DNA of 64,000 bases. It comes from Niallia alba. Lineage in GTDB: Bacteria > Bacillota > Bacilli > Bacillales > Cytobacillaceae. The stretch's first letter is position 1, and every line of letters begins with the position of its first letter. Below, piece by piece: positions 27,361 to 35,855 of the stretch. Made by a program: the position numbers and the translations under genes. The stretch spans positions 1,590,001-1,654,000 of the forward strand of contig NZ_JABBPK010000001.1 in NCBI RefSeq assembly GCF_012933555.1, given 5' to 3'. The notes below the pieces were generated by a model. That model saw only the letters and a list, made by a program, of their open reading frames with translations, had not been told where the DNA came from and ran no database searches.

Positions 27361-27437
27361 TAATTTTTGTGTCCTCTAAGATTTAGATTCGTAGTTTGTT
27401 ATGCTTACTGAAGGATTATAGAAAATTCCTTGAAACA

Positions 27438-28124
27438 TTATAGAATAGAAGTTTGTTCCACCTGAAAGATCGGTAATGTTGCTAAGACTGATGTTAATTC
27501 GATAAGATCATTAATCACAATATCCGCTTGCTTAAGTTCGATTTCTTGAGCAAAATCAAAATTACAACCGATGGAAACTAGTCCATTTTCTTTCGCGGCA
27601 TTTATGTCAGAAAGGCGGTCCCCCACTACAGCAGCATTAGTAATCTTGTACTTCTGTATGATGGTACGAACAAGGTCTGATTTATTCAGTGATTCAATTT
27701 GTTGAATACTGCATGTCTCAGTCACCCAGTTATCTAATTTATAAAATTCTACAATAGCTTGTAAATATGTAGGTAAACCATTACTAGCTATGTAGATGGC
27801 CATATTATTTTCTTTCAAGATGGAGAAGACTTCTTTTACATTTGGATATAAGTCACCTTTCCCACTTTTAATATTCGCTACTAATCTTTCAAGAAAATAA
27901 GCATCTATTTGCTTTCTTATAGCGATGGTATGATTAGGCAATAATGTCTCCCAGACGACAGGTAATGGAACACCCATAATTTCACGGTATTTATCAATAG
28001 GGGTTTCTCCATTCCATTGATCGAGTGAACGCAAGTGATTAAAAGTATCATCGAGAGATATTTCTAAAATTTTATCTGTTTGAAAAAGTGTGCCATCCAT
28101 ATCGAATATTAGCGCTTGAGACAA
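27438..28124 (-). CDS. HAD-superfamily hydrolase (phosphatase)
   Basis: The 228-residue cytosolic protein has HAD motif I FDMDGTLF (7-14), a helical cap, motif II IYIASNG, motif III lysine near LNKSDLV and motif IV VGDRLSDI. It resembles PGP/beta-phosphoglucomutase-like phosphatases; the substrate is unknown. The start is TTG behind GGGGAGAAAA. A TGTACT-5-AGTACA palindrome lies between this gene and the divergent membrane protein gene. Confidence 0.85.
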   Translation of the reverse strand: MSQALIFDMDGTLFQTDKILEISLDDTFNHLRSLDQWNGETPIDKYREIMGVPLPVVWETLLPNHTIAIRKQIDAYFLERLVANIKSGKGDLYPNVKEVFSILKENNMAIYIASNGLPTYLQAIVEFYKLDNWVTETCSIQQIESLNKSDLVRTIIQKYKITNAAVVGDRLSDINAAKENGLVSIGCNFDFAQEIELKQADIVINDLIELTSVLATLPIFQVEQTSIL

Positions 28125-28431
28125 TCGTTTTCTCCCCTTTTATAAGTACTTATAGGTTATATGTATATTTTAGCATGAAATATTAAAAAGTGGTTTTGAG
28201 GTCTTCAACTAGCTCATGTTTTATGTATGAATTTTGGAAAAATAAGAAATCCAATAAAAGTTTTATTTTTTTTAATTTATTAAAGGAACACCATTCCTAT
28301 CAATTATTTTCTTCCTTTCTTTTTAGTTCTATTGTACTAAAAAAGTACAGATGTGGATGAATTTTATAATTTTGTAAAAAATAACACCTATATCTCCATT
28401 GTAATTAAATGAAGAGAAAAGGTGAAAAACT
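28125..28431. other. Divergent promoter region
   Basis: AT-rich spacer between the HAD gene and the duplicated membrane protein gene. The only structure noticed is the palindrome at 28333-28349. Confidence 0.5.
28333..28349. promoter_or_regulatory. Operator-like palindrome
   Basis: TGTACT-AAAAA-AGTACA is a perfect dyad between divergent genes. The regulator is unknown. Confidence 0.4.
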
Positions 28432-29220
28432 ATGGATAATTATTCGAATGAAAACACAGCAAGAAGGTATAGAGCCCATGTAAGTATTCTCGGTACGACA
28501 CAAGTTCACCTGAGAAATCCTTATATTATTGGGTGGTGGAGTGCAGCATTTCCTGGATTTGGACATCTTCTCTTATCAAAATATTTGCGTGGTTTTGTCT
28601 TATTCATTTGGGAAGTTGTAGTAAATGTAAACAGTAATATAAATTTAGCGATGATTTATTCTTTTCAAGGGGAGATTGACAAAGCAAAAGAGATTTTAGA
28701 TACAAGATGGTTATTGATTTATATCCCTGTCTATATATTTGCTATTTGGGATAGTTATCGCACAACGGTAGATTTGAATAAAATATATGTATTAGCAGAA
28801 AGAGAGGAGCATCGATTTAATTCTTTTAGTATTGGTGCAATGGAAATTAATTATTTAGATAAAAGAAGTCCTCTTATGGCAATTATTTGGTCCCTTTTTG
28901 CTCCAGGATTAGGTCAACTATACATCCACCGAATTACAACCGCATTTTTTGTTATTATTTGGACAGTTGTATTTTTTTATTTGTCTCATGGCCTTGAAGC
29001 TATCTCTCTTTTGTTTTTAGGAGAGATAAAGCAAGCAACAGAAGTTATTAATCCTGAGTGGCTTTTATTTTTTCCGTCCATTTATGGATTTGCTATTTTT
29101 GATTCTTATATAAACACAGTGGAAAACAATAAACTGTATGATAAAGAACAGCGCTTTTATTTTAAAGAAAATTACCAATCCTCTTCTTTCCAAGTGTTAA
29201 AAGGGCAGAAGATGAAATGA
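28432..29220 (+). CDS. Membrane protein with two homologous halves
   Basis: The 262-residue protein is built from an internal duplication. Residues about 27-125 and 142-240 align: WSAAFPGFGHLL with WSLFAPGLGQLY, a second helix (FVLFIWEVVV / FFVIIWTVVF), a charged GEIDKAKEIL / GEIKQATEVI segment followed by WLL, and a third helix ending FAIWDSYRTTVDLNK / FAIFDSYINTVENNK. Each half thus has about three TM helices with a GxGxL turn like TM2-type proteins. Function is unknown. Its stop overlaps the next start by 4 bp, so the two products probably work together. Confidence 0.75.
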   Translation: MDNYSNENTARRYRAHVSILGTTQVHLRNPYIIGWWSAAFPGFGHLLLSKYLRGFVLFIWEVVVNVNSNINLAMIYSFQGEIDKAKEILDTRWLLIYIPVYIFAIWDSYRTTVDLNKIYVLAEREEHRFNSFSIGAMEINYLDKRSPLMAIIWSLFAPGLGQLYIHRITTAFFVIIWTVVFFYLSHGLEAISLLFLGEIKQATEVINPEWLLFFPSIYGFAIFDSYINTVENNKLYDKEQRFYFKENYQSSSFQVLKGQKMK

Positions 29221-29690
29221 TGATGCAAATATTTTCGACATTTGAACATTCTGTTTTTATTGAAATGGCTATTAGTACGCTTGAGAAAAAAGGAGTAAAA
29301 AGGGAAAATATATTTGTTATTCCACTAGATAATCAAACGGAAGAACGCAAGGTTTTTGATAATTTGCATCGTTCTGATGGGACCTCTTTCGTTGATATTG
29401 GTGTTGCATTAGCAACAGCCTTTTCCGTCATTGGAGCAAGTATAGGTTTTGAGCTTGCATGGGGCCCTATTTATTGGGGATTAATAGGCGCAGCAATTGG
29501 ATTTTTAATTGGATTTGGTATTCGCCTTTTTACAGAAATCATTCTAAAAAAGCGGCGGAGATTATTAAAGGGATTTCATTCAGAAATTATTGTCATAGTT
29601 AATTGTGAAGAGTCTGAAGCGGAAATGATTGAAAATATATTATTTAGTCATTATGCTTTAGGGGTAGCGAAGGTAAAGGTACAAAAGTAG
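29217..29690 (+). CDS. Small membrane protein, stress-protein-like (157 aa)
   Basis: It has an N-terminal soluble part (IFSTFEHSVFIEMAISTLEKKG, about 1-50), two closely spaced TM helices rich in Gly (about 57-80 and 82-105; ASIGFELAWGPIYWGLIGAAIGFLIGFG), a basic segment KKRRR and a C-terminal beta-alpha-beta part (EIIVIVNCEESEAEMIENIL). The shape recalls proteins that place ferredoxin-like modules around a glycine-rich membrane hairpin; function is not known. Translation is coupled to the duplicated membrane protein upstream. Confidence 0.65.
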   Translation: MMMQIFSTFEHSVFIEMAISTLEKKGVKRENIFVIPLDNQTEERKVFDNLHRSDGTSFVDIGVALATAFSVIGASIGFELAWGPIYWGLIGAAIGFLIGFGIRLFTEIILKKRRRLLKGFHSEIIVIVNCEESEAEMIENILFSHYALGVAKVKVQK

Positions 29691-29724
29691 AGTACTATCA
29701 AATTGATAATGCTCTACTTTTTTT
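29683..29724 (+). terminator. Terminator after the membrane protein pair
   Basis: AAAAGTAGAG pairs with CTCTACTTTT; inner ATCAAATTGAT is also self-complementary; T-run follows. Confidence 0.8.
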
Positions 29725-29847
29725 ATGGATTAGTTTTTTTATCAGGCAGGGCGAAGCTAGGTTTTTGATATTTATCCCACTCTTAACGAGCAGTAAGATC
29801 CTCACTAATAGAAACTTCTTTATAGAATCCTTCTCTTGCAGTTCGAC

Positions 29848-30396
29848 CTATGAATATATTAATTTGTTTTTCAGCTGAGCAGCAGCAAAAAGTGCTTTCT
29901 TATCTTCCAATATATCTTTAGGCTTATTGCCAACACCTATAATGTAACCACCAAACTCAATCCCCATGAAATCAAAAATATGCTGAAATTGCTGAATCAT
30001 AGGCAAGCCTTTTACATGGGGATTATCTCCCCCTACAGCAATAACGTAAGCTGTCTTTTTAGCCATTTGAGCTTTAAAATCAGGATAGTCAGAATCTCTT
30101 AATGAATGAGACCATCGATCAACAAAATTCTTCATTAATCCAGACATGCTGTACCAGTAGATAGGGGTGGAGAAGATTAAAATCTTATGTGGGAGAATTT
30201 GATCAATTATTGTATGATAATCATCCTCTCTTTTTTTGAATCCGCCTGAATCGTGACGCATGTCTATGATAGGGAAAACAGTATAATCTCTAAGTAGAAT
30301 TTTCGCAACCGATAATCCTTCGATTACTTGATCAGTTAGGATAGCTGTATTTCCATTGGGGCGAGTTCCTCCGTCAATGACTGCAATTGTTTTCAT
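29848..30396 (-). CDS. NADPH-dependent FMN reductase/flavodoxin-like oxidoreductase
   Basis: The 182-residue flavoprotein fold starts MKTIAVIDGGTRPNGNTAIL, where GGTRPNGNT binds the FMN phosphate, and contains FSTPIYWYSMSGLMKNFVDRW, typical of the NAD(P)H:quinone/FMN reductase family, and VIAVGGDNP. It probably reduces quinones or flavin in the cytosol. ATG 30396 is preferred to 30405 because the GAAAGGA site touches the earlier ATG but is well spaced from this one. Confidence 0.82.
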   Translation of the reverse strand: MKTIAVIDGGTRPNGNTAILTDQVIEGLSVAKILLRDYTVFPIIDMRHDSGGFKKREDDYHTIIDQILPHKILIFSTPIYWYSMSGLMKNFVDRWSHSLRDSDYPDFKAQMAKKTAYVIAVGGDNPHVKGLPMIQQFQHIFDFMGIEFGGYIIGVGNKPKDILEDKKALFAAAQLKNKLIYS

Positions 30397-30573
30397 AAAT
30401 TTCATCCTTTCTTTTCGTTTCTTTTTTATTTATATTATAATGGGAGTAACTGAGAATAAAGATGATTATTTAGATAGGTCTAATCGAAAAAACTGATAAT
30501 AGAAACCTTTTTCCTAAATTCCTTTTATAGTTATCTTTGTAGATTCGAAAAAATAAGAAAAGTGGTGCGGAAA

Positions 30574-30798
30574 ATGGACAAGAATAACGAAGTGGTCTCT
30601 TTTAATGCAAATAAAAAATGGTTAGCTATTCCTAAAGAAACGCGCAATGAATTAGAAAGAAATGTCTGGTGTAGTTCCTGTAGCGATGTTGTTCAAATAC
30701 AGAATTATCAAATTAAAGAAACAGATTTTGGCATTGTTTTACAAGGAACGTGTAAACAATGCAGTAAACCAGTAGCAAGAGCTGTTGAAATGAATTAA
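30574..30798 (+). CDS. Small zinc-ribbon protein, 74 aa
   Basis: It carries two CxxC pairs (CSSCSD and CKQC) about 30 residues apart, a zinc-ribbon knuckle arrangement, after a short N-terminal region with LAIPKETRNELERNVW. The target is unknown. ATG 30574 is used; an in-frame GTG at 30562 is possible. The gene's own terminator has been split by the inserted element that starts 28 bp after the stop codon. Confidence 0.65.
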   Translation: MDKNNEVVSFNANKKWLAIPKETRNELERNVWCSSCSDVVQIQNYQIKETDFGIVLQGTCKQCSKPVARAVEMN

Positions 30799-30800
30799 AA

Positions 30801-30826
30801 AGCACCTATCAAAATAGATAAGTGCT
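30801..30826 (+). terminator. Terminator stem, gene-proximal copy (left flank of inserted element)
   Basis: A 26-nt stem-loop (AGCACCTATC and near complement) sits directly after the zinc-ribbon gene. It is followed by CAGTTTG, not a T-run. It differs from 31060-31085 at one base. Confidence 0.75.
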
Positions 30827-31059
30827 CAGTTTGTCGACAAAATGATTTTTAAACAGTTAAATGGAATTTTTATGCGTTGTTTGTAGTGGAAGAGGTGAGA
30901 CTCCTGTGGGATTAGCGATACAGTCTGAGACCCTGCAGGCTTAAAAGCCGAAGCGGCTCAGCGCGAGCCCCACGGAAAGCAACATCCCCATTCAAAGGGA
31001 CTAATAAATATACTATATACAAACTTTTATTTTAAAATTCAGGAGTTTTTCTACAGTTT
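30827..31059 (+). mobile_element. Terminator-embedded repeat element, copy 2 (233 bp)
   Basis: It has the same start (CAGTTTGTCGACAAAA), same GC-rich core and same AT-rich tail as 2395-2647, but is about 20 bp shorter. The missing 20 bp lie between two GGAAAGC direct repeats in copy 1, suggesting slippage. It is flanked by 26-bp copies of a different terminator stem. There is no coding capacity. Confidence 0.7.
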
Positions 31060-31085
31060 AGCACCTATCAAAATAGATAGGTGCT
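31060..31085 (+). terminator. Terminator stem, distal copy (right flank of inserted element)
   Basis: A fully paired 26-nt stem-loop followed by TTTTTT. It keeps the T-run that the gene-proximal copy lacks and probably ends the extended zinc-ribbon transcript. Confidence 0.8.
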
Positions 31086-31169
31086 TTTTTCTTAAACTAA
31101 AAATAGAGGAAGAATGTAAAATCTCATAACTGGTTAAAATAACATGAACATTTAAAGGAGGGAATCTAG

Positions 31170-31286
31170 ATGGAAGATACAAGTCAGTTTGTTGAAAAAC
31201 TAAAGGATGATCAAAAAAAGCAAGAAAAAAACAAAAAACATGGTAAAGGGCATCCAGAAGCAAAATTACCGAATAAACAACATTAA
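31170..31286 (+). CDS. DUF4023 small protein, 38 aa
   Basis: The encoded peptide starts MEDTSQFVEKLKDDQKKQEK and ends GKGHPEAKLPNKQH, which I recognise as the DUF4023 pattern of Bacillaceae. It is small, strongly charged and of unknown function. An AAAGGAGGGAATCTAG ribosome site precedes the ATG. A hairpin at 31303-31330 ends it. Confidence 0.8.
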   Translation: MEDTSQFVEKLKDDQKKQEKNKKHGKGHPEAKLPNKQH

Positions 31287-31302
31287 AAAGACATGATAAG
31301 AA

Positions 31303-31336
31303 CTGCATCCTATAGATTGTGAGGGTGCAGATTTTG
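31303..31336 (+). terminator. Terminator after the DUF4023 gene
   Basis: CTGCATCC pairs with GGGTGCAG (one G-U), followed by ATTTTGTTT. Confidence 0.65.
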
Positions 31337-31451
31337 TTTAAATAGGAAAATTCCTCTTTCTTATCTAAGTGAAAAATCCTTTTTGTTATCACCTACTGGT
31401 AGAAATCTGCATACTTTAGCAAAGGATGAAGAGAAGAAAGGGGAAGATGCA

Positions 31452-31499
31452 ATGAAAATTGAAAAGGTCATGACATACTATGGGTATGAGATAGCATGA
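31452..31499 (+). CDS. Possible 15-codon ORF or gene remnant
   Basis: ATG follows GAAAGGGGAAG and encodes MKIEKVMTYYGYEIA before a stop. It could be the start of a decayed gene or chance; nothing extends it in other frames. Confidence 0.2.
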   Translation: MKIEKVMTYYGYEIA

Positions 31500-32018
31500 A
31501 TTCTATAATTTTTTTAATACAATGAGGTTGATAAATCTCATTATATTTCTACCCTCCACCCATAAATTTATAATCACAGTGAGAAGTACTTGGGGAGCAA
31601 CAAAATTTGCAAAAATTTTATTACTTAACTTTTCACTGTTTTTTCTAAGTTTTGTATAACTAAATATCGTTTGCAAAGAAGTAACACTAACTATTAGAAG
31701 AAAAACTAAAATAGAAACCCAATGTTATTACGAACGAGGAAATTTAGATGCTTTAAAGAGAAGAAACTCGAAAACAGATAAAATAATTCCGTTTTTGAGT
31801 TTCTTTTCAACATAAGATAATACAACTCCATGTCATTATGTAGGATTTAAGTAGTAATGTACTATATAATTATCCAAGAAGTTTTTGAAAATGTATTTTC
31901 CAATGAAGTAAACAACATTGAAAATATAGCGTCAAAAATAAATGAGTGAAAGAAAATCTAAATATTTTTGCTGAAATATAGAAGTTTTCAGTATGTAATA
32001 ATCACACTCATATATGAT
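31500..32018. other. Gene-poor AT-rich stretch
   Basis: No credible gene on either strand. The only structure is a terminator-like hairpin at 31763-31803 that belongs to no visible gene, which suggests a decayed gene lies here. Confidence 0.5.
31763..31807 (+). terminator. Orphan terminator-like hairpin
   Basis: GAAACTCGAAAAC pairs with GTTTTTGAGTTTC (one mismatch) and is followed by TTTTC. No gene precedes it. Confidence 0.55.
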
Positions 32019-32291
32019 TTATTTACTATTAAAAGTTACCCAAACTTTATAAATAAATGAATCCTCTACCTTTAATCCTGGACAAATATTGAAACTTTTT
32101 TCTGTATGAACAACATAATCAGGATTGGAAGCTAGGAAAAATGAAAGAGCATATGCTATTTTATAATCTGGTGTTATATACCCATTTATTGTTCTACCAT
32201 GTATTTCGTTTGCTATAGAATCAGCCCATACCTCTGATTCTCTTAAAGTTTCAAAAATAATAGTTTCTTTTTTCCATTCTATCTCCATCAT
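32019..32291 (-). CDS. Hypothetical protein, 90 aa
   Basis: Not recognised. It is a soluble protein, KKETIIFETLRESEVWADS at the start and VWVTFNSK at the end. GAGGTTGTAAATG lies upstream of the ATGATG start. It lies 42 bp downstream of the secreted protein gene on the same strand and may be in its operon. Confidence 0.55.
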   Translation of the reverse strand: MMEIEWKKETIIFETLRESEVWADSIANEIHGRTINGYITPDYKIAYALSFFLASNPDYVVHTEKSFNICPGLKVEDSFIYKVWVTFNSK

Positions 32292-32333
32292 TTACAACCT
32301 CATTTCTTTATTTCTTATGTTTCGGTTTATTCT

Positions 32334-32906
32334 TTAGGGCATTTTGCAAGTTACATATCGATAACCATATCTTTCCGGATTTGTACCCGTTATATGCCAA
32401 GTAAGATTAACTATATCACCTTTTTTGAGTGGATAACTTTGACCCTTAATTTGATAATTTTTCATGCTTCCATGAAAATTATATGATGCTCCTTCGGAAT
32501 GAGGTTCATATGGTGTGTTTATAGCTTTACCGTTTACTGCTGCAGAGGGCATTTTAACTACTACAATTGGACCCAAAAATGATTTAGCTGAAGAAGTTAA
32601 ATGAAACCCCCACATTAAAGATCTATAACTACCTGTGAGATTTTTAACTTGCATTGTTACAGTGGCAACATTATGTGAATGAGTTCTATTACAACTAGGT
32701 GGTCCTAAAGAAATTGCAGCATCAGGGCTACTCAGATTGTTAGGTCCATCTTCAACTTCTAAATCACTAATAATTTCATTTGATTCTTCTTTAATTATCT
32801 CATTCTCAGAAAAACCACCACCCTGGTACTCTTCTGCATTTCCTATACCAGTATTAGTGAATAGAAGTAACAAAACTGTTAATATTCCGGATTTTATTAT
32901 TTTCAC
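32334..32906 (-). CDS. Secreted hypothetical protein, 190 aa
   Basis: A cleavable signal peptide (about 1-24, GIGNA-EE) is followed by an acidic low-complexity part (about 30-65) and a beta-rich domain with CNRTHSHNVATVTMQVKN and RYGYRYVTC. The two Cys residues (one at the domain start, one near the C-terminus) could form a disulfide. The domain is not recognised; an exported carbohydrate-binding or toxin-like role cannot be told apart. GGAGGTAATATA ribosome site. Confidence 0.65.
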   Translation of the reverse strand: MKIIKSGILTVLLLLFTNTGIGNAEEYQGGGFSENEIIKEESNEIISDLEVEDGPNNLSSPDAAISLGPPSCNRTHSHNVATVTMQVKNLTGSYRSLMWGFHLTSSAKSFLGPIVVVKMPSAAVNGKAINTPYEPHSEGASYNFHGSMKNYQIKGQSYPLKKGDIVNLTWHITGTNPERYGYRYVTCKMP

Positions 32907-33264
32907 TATATTACCTCCCGCATGATTTTTTGGTATTTTTATTCCATTTTAAGGATAACATACTCATTTTTCTGAGTATACAGAAAATTTAGATTATGTT
33001 CATTTGATATTAAATTTAACTTATTATGATATAAGAATAAAATATACTATGTCGCTATCTTGTCTAATTTCTAAGTCAAAAGGTTTCTTAGTCTATTCAT
33101 ACATTCTCAATAGGAAAAGAAACATTCTTTATTAATTAATAATAATACCATTACATCCTTTAAGTAGTAAGTTTGTTATTATAGTAGTTACATTTTGATA
33201 ATCACTAAATAGGGATATATGAAAGCTTTGCTTTTCATATATCCCTATTTAAAAAGATAGTTGA
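32907..33264. other. AT-rich intergenic stretch
   Basis: It holds the upstream region of the secreted protein gene and, at its right end, the SpoVAF terminator. Nothing else is recognised. Confidence 0.5.
33207..33250 (-). terminator. Terminator after spoVAF-like gene
   Basis: Perfect 18-bp arms (AAATAGGGATATATGAAA and complement) around a short loop, 15 bp past the stop codon on the minus strand. Confidence 0.8.
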
Positions 33265-34728
33265 TTATCGATCAGGATCATTTGGATTTAAAATACGAGG
33301 TCGTCGGTTTTTTAATGGAATAGGTGTTCTTACAACAATATCTCGGATGGCACGGAAATTGAATGGAATGAACGGCCATAGGTATGGAACCCCAAAAGAT
33401 TTCATTCTTGCAAGAAAGATAATAAATAGGGCAACACCAATTATATATCCAGGAACTTTAAAGAGAGCAGTAGCAATTAGTAAAAATATCCGAACAAGTC
33501 TGTTTGCTAAACTGAGTTCATAACTTGGTGTAGCAAAGGATCCAATCGCAGCAATAGAAAAATACAAAATAACTTCATTAGAAAAAAGACCAACTTCTAC
33601 TGCTACTTGTCCAATCATTAAGGCCGCAACAAGTCCTAGTGCGGTTGCCAACGAAGTAGGAGTGTGAATAGCAGCCATTCGCAGCATATCCAAACCTACT
33701 TCTATTAATAGAAACTGAATGATTAATGGAATTTGTCCTAATTCACTAGGTCCAAAAAAAGATAAGGAGCTAGGCAATAGGCTTGGTTCAATACTTACTA
33801 AATACCAAAACGGCAATAAAAAAATGGATGCAAATACACCTAAGTAGCGAACAAAACGTAAATAGGCACCTACCAGAGGGTTGTTACGATATTCTTCGGC
33901 GTGCTGCAAATGATGCCAAAAGGTTACCGGTGTAATCATGGCCGATGGGGAGCCATCAACGAAAATACAAACGTGTCCCTCAAAAAGATGGACAGCTGTT
34001 GTATCAGGTCGCTCTGTGTATCTTACTCTAGGATAAGGATTCCAATTGTTTCCTGAAATAAATTCCTCAATCGTTTTTTCCGCCATCGGTAATCCATCTG
34101 TATCAATTTTTGACATGGATTCTTTTAATTGCTTGACCATATCAGGATCAGCTATATCACCAATGTAACAAATAACGATATCGGTCTTCGAACGACGTCC
34201 AATTTGCATAAACTCCATCCGCAGGGTTCGGTCTCTAATTCTTCTTCGTGTAAGGGCTGTATTAAACACAATTGTTTCTACAAACCCATCTCGTGAACCA
34301 CGAACAACTCTTTCCGTATCTGGTTCTTCTGGTCCTCTAACTGGATAGGTACGTGCATCAATTAGCAGTATTTCATCAATTCCATCAACTACAAGAGCGG
34401 TTGGACCAGACAGGACATTATCAACAACATTATTTAAATCATCAACCGTACTAATTTCGATATATGGTATGTAGGTACGTAGTAATTGTTGTAAAACATC
34501 TTTTCTTAATTCCTCTTTTTTTACTTTTGCTAGAAACTTCATGAGCAAATGTAATATATCGTCTTTTACCAATCCATCAACAAGAAACATCGCCATTCGA
34601 ATGCCAGCATATTCAACATCTAAATGAATGATGTCAAAGTTTTTGCCAACACCTAATTCTTCCTTTAAATAGTCAACATTTTTTTCTAATCGACTAGATA
34701 CTTTTCTTTTACTACTTGTAGTGTCCAT
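33265..34728 (-). CDS. spoVAF: SpoVAF/GerA-family spore membrane protein
   Basis: The 487-residue protein of the GerA-A-subunit family has a soluble N-terminal half (about 1-265) and five to six TM helices in the C-terminal half. Segments such as HHLQHAEEYRNNPLVGAYLR, MAAIHTPTSLATALGLVAAL, GSFATPSYELSLANRLVR and the end PIPLKNRRP..NPNDPDR resemble SpoVAF more than nutrient receptors. SpoVAF lies in the spore inner membrane and helps germination. It is usually the last gene of the spoVA operon; here it stands alone. GAGGTGAAAAT ribosome site. Confidence 0.85.
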   Translation of the reverse strand: MDTTSSKRKVSSRLEKNVDYLKEELGVGKNFDIIHLDVEYAGIRMAMFLVDGLVKDDILHLLMKFLAKVKKEELRKDVLQQLLRTYIPYIEISTVDDLNNVVDNVLSGPTALVVDGIDEILLIDARTYPVRGPEEPDTERVVRGSRDGFVETIVFNTALTRRRIRDRTLRMEFMQIGRRSKTDIVICYIGDIADPDMVKQLKESMSKIDTDGLPMAEKTIEEFISGNNWNPYPRVRYTERPDTTAVHLFEGHVCIFVDGSPSAMITPVTFWHHLQHAEEYRNNPLVGAYLRFVRYLGVFASIFLLPFWYLVSIEPSLLPSSLSFFGPSELGQIPLIIQFLLIEVGLDMLRMAAIHTPTSLATALGLVAALMIGQVAVEVGLFSNEVILYFSIAAIGSFATPSYELSLANRLVRIFLLIATALFKVPGYIIGVALFIIFLARMKSFGVPYLWPFIPFNFRAIRDIVVRTPIPLKNRRPRILNPNDPDR

Positions 34729-35061
34729 ATTTTCACCTCATGCTCAACCAAAAGTGGAACAGTTTTCCTTTTTATAGATTACTTTCATAATAGACACAGA
34801 AGGGAGAAATCATACTTATATGGGAGTGGAAAGTGATAATTCTTCGAAAGAAAGTGAAAAAGGTTGGAGTATTTTTTAAATGATGAGGAGGATTCCCTTT
34901 TTTATTTTTCCAGAGATTGCAAGAAAATTTCGATTAACTAGTAGTATTTATAGATGGAATAAAAATATTTTTTTAGCATAAAGGGGGAAGGTTGAATATA
35001 TATGAGTAGATACTAAGAATGTAAGTGAACATATCGTTCCATAGTAAGGAAGATTGGGGGA
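34729..35061. other. Divergent intergenic region
   Basis: Promoter region of the spoVAF-like gene on one side and the interrupted repetitive gene on the other. A sigma-G type promoter is expected but was not identified with confidence. Confidence 0.4.
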
Positions 35062-35715
35062 ATGGTACATATGGAAGACTCGCTAATGATAGATAAAGAG
35101 GATTTACTTATAATAGGATCCTACTTACTCGTTACCGGGACATTCTTGTCAGCGGTCGGAGAATCATCAATAGATGCAGATGATAGAGTGAATATACGAA
35201 GAATACGTGATGGGAATTTTATTCAAGCAATAGCTAATTCCTTTCATGGGGTTGGAAGAACATTACGATATGAAAAGGAAGAAGAGCTAGTCAGTCGCCT
35301 AGAGATAATCGGAGCTTATGTGCAGGTTTGAGGAAACTCTCTAAATTACGCTGCAGCAAATGCCAGCATACCTAATCCTACTCCGCTTAATCCTGAGGTT
35401 GTAAAGTTAGATGCATTAGGAAGTGTTGTTCAATCAATAGGTGCTGCAATTGAAGTCGCTGGTGTTGTGTTTGAGGAAAATGGAAGTTTATATGAAAACA
35501 AAGCTTTTGGAAATCTCCTAATTTCTATCGGTACACTAATTGATGCCATTGCTATTATAACCCCTGAAGAGAAAGAAAAACAAAGAAGAATATTACTTGC
35601 AACAGGGGGATGGATTGAGTTTACTGGTTCTGTTATAGAGGCATATGCGGTAATTCAAAATATTAATGAAAAAAAAGCTACTAAAAATAAATACAATTAT
35701 AGAAAAGGTGATTAA
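35062..35715 (+). pseudogene. Repetitive protein gene interrupted by an in-frame TGA (possible DUF6944-like)
   Basis: One reading frame runs from ATG 35062 to TAA 35713-35715 and is broken only by TGA at 35329-35331. Before it lie 89 codons ending GAYVQV; after it the frame continues at once with GNSLNYAAANASIPNPTPLN and stays open for 127 codons. Both parts share a repeated pattern of short hydrophobic helices (LLIIGSYLLVTGTFLSAVG, LGSVVQSIGAAIEVAGVVF, LISIGTLIDAIAII, GGWIEFTGSVIEAYAVIQ). It resembles repetitive proteins I know as DUF6944, a weak recollection. Either a nonsense mutation or stop read-through; the GTG at 35467 could restart the second part. Confidence 0.6.
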
Positions 35716-35728
35716 TTCAGGAGGAACA

Positions 35729-35782
35729 ATGGAGAACAAAAACATTGATAGATGGAAAGATGCAAAATTTACAAGTTTATGA
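35729..35782 (+). CDS. Possible 17-codon ORF after the interrupted gene
   Basis: ATG follows a strong CAGGAGGAACA site and encodes MENKNIDRWKDAKFTSL before TGA. The good ribosome site argues for translation or for a truncated gene; no relative is recognised. Confidence 0.3.
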   Translation: MENKNIDRWKDAKFTSL

Positions 35783-35800
35783 TAATATGTATGAAAGCGG

Positions 35801-35829
35801 TTAACATATAAAAAATTTAAGTATACAAT
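35801..35829 (+). promoter_or_regulatory. Promoter of the LacI regulator with overlapping operator
   Basis: TTAACA (35801-35806), 17 bp, TACAAT (35824-35829). The operator TGAAAGCGGTTAACA (35792-35806) overlaps the -35, so the repressor probably controls itself. Confidence 0.6.
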
Positions 35830-35855
35830 AATTTATGATTTTTCGGGTGGTTATC

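Noticed and set aside
31051-31392. 113-codon minus-strand frame
   Set aside because: It covers the terminator copy and the DUF4023 gene, which has a clear ribosome site and family pattern on the plus strand.
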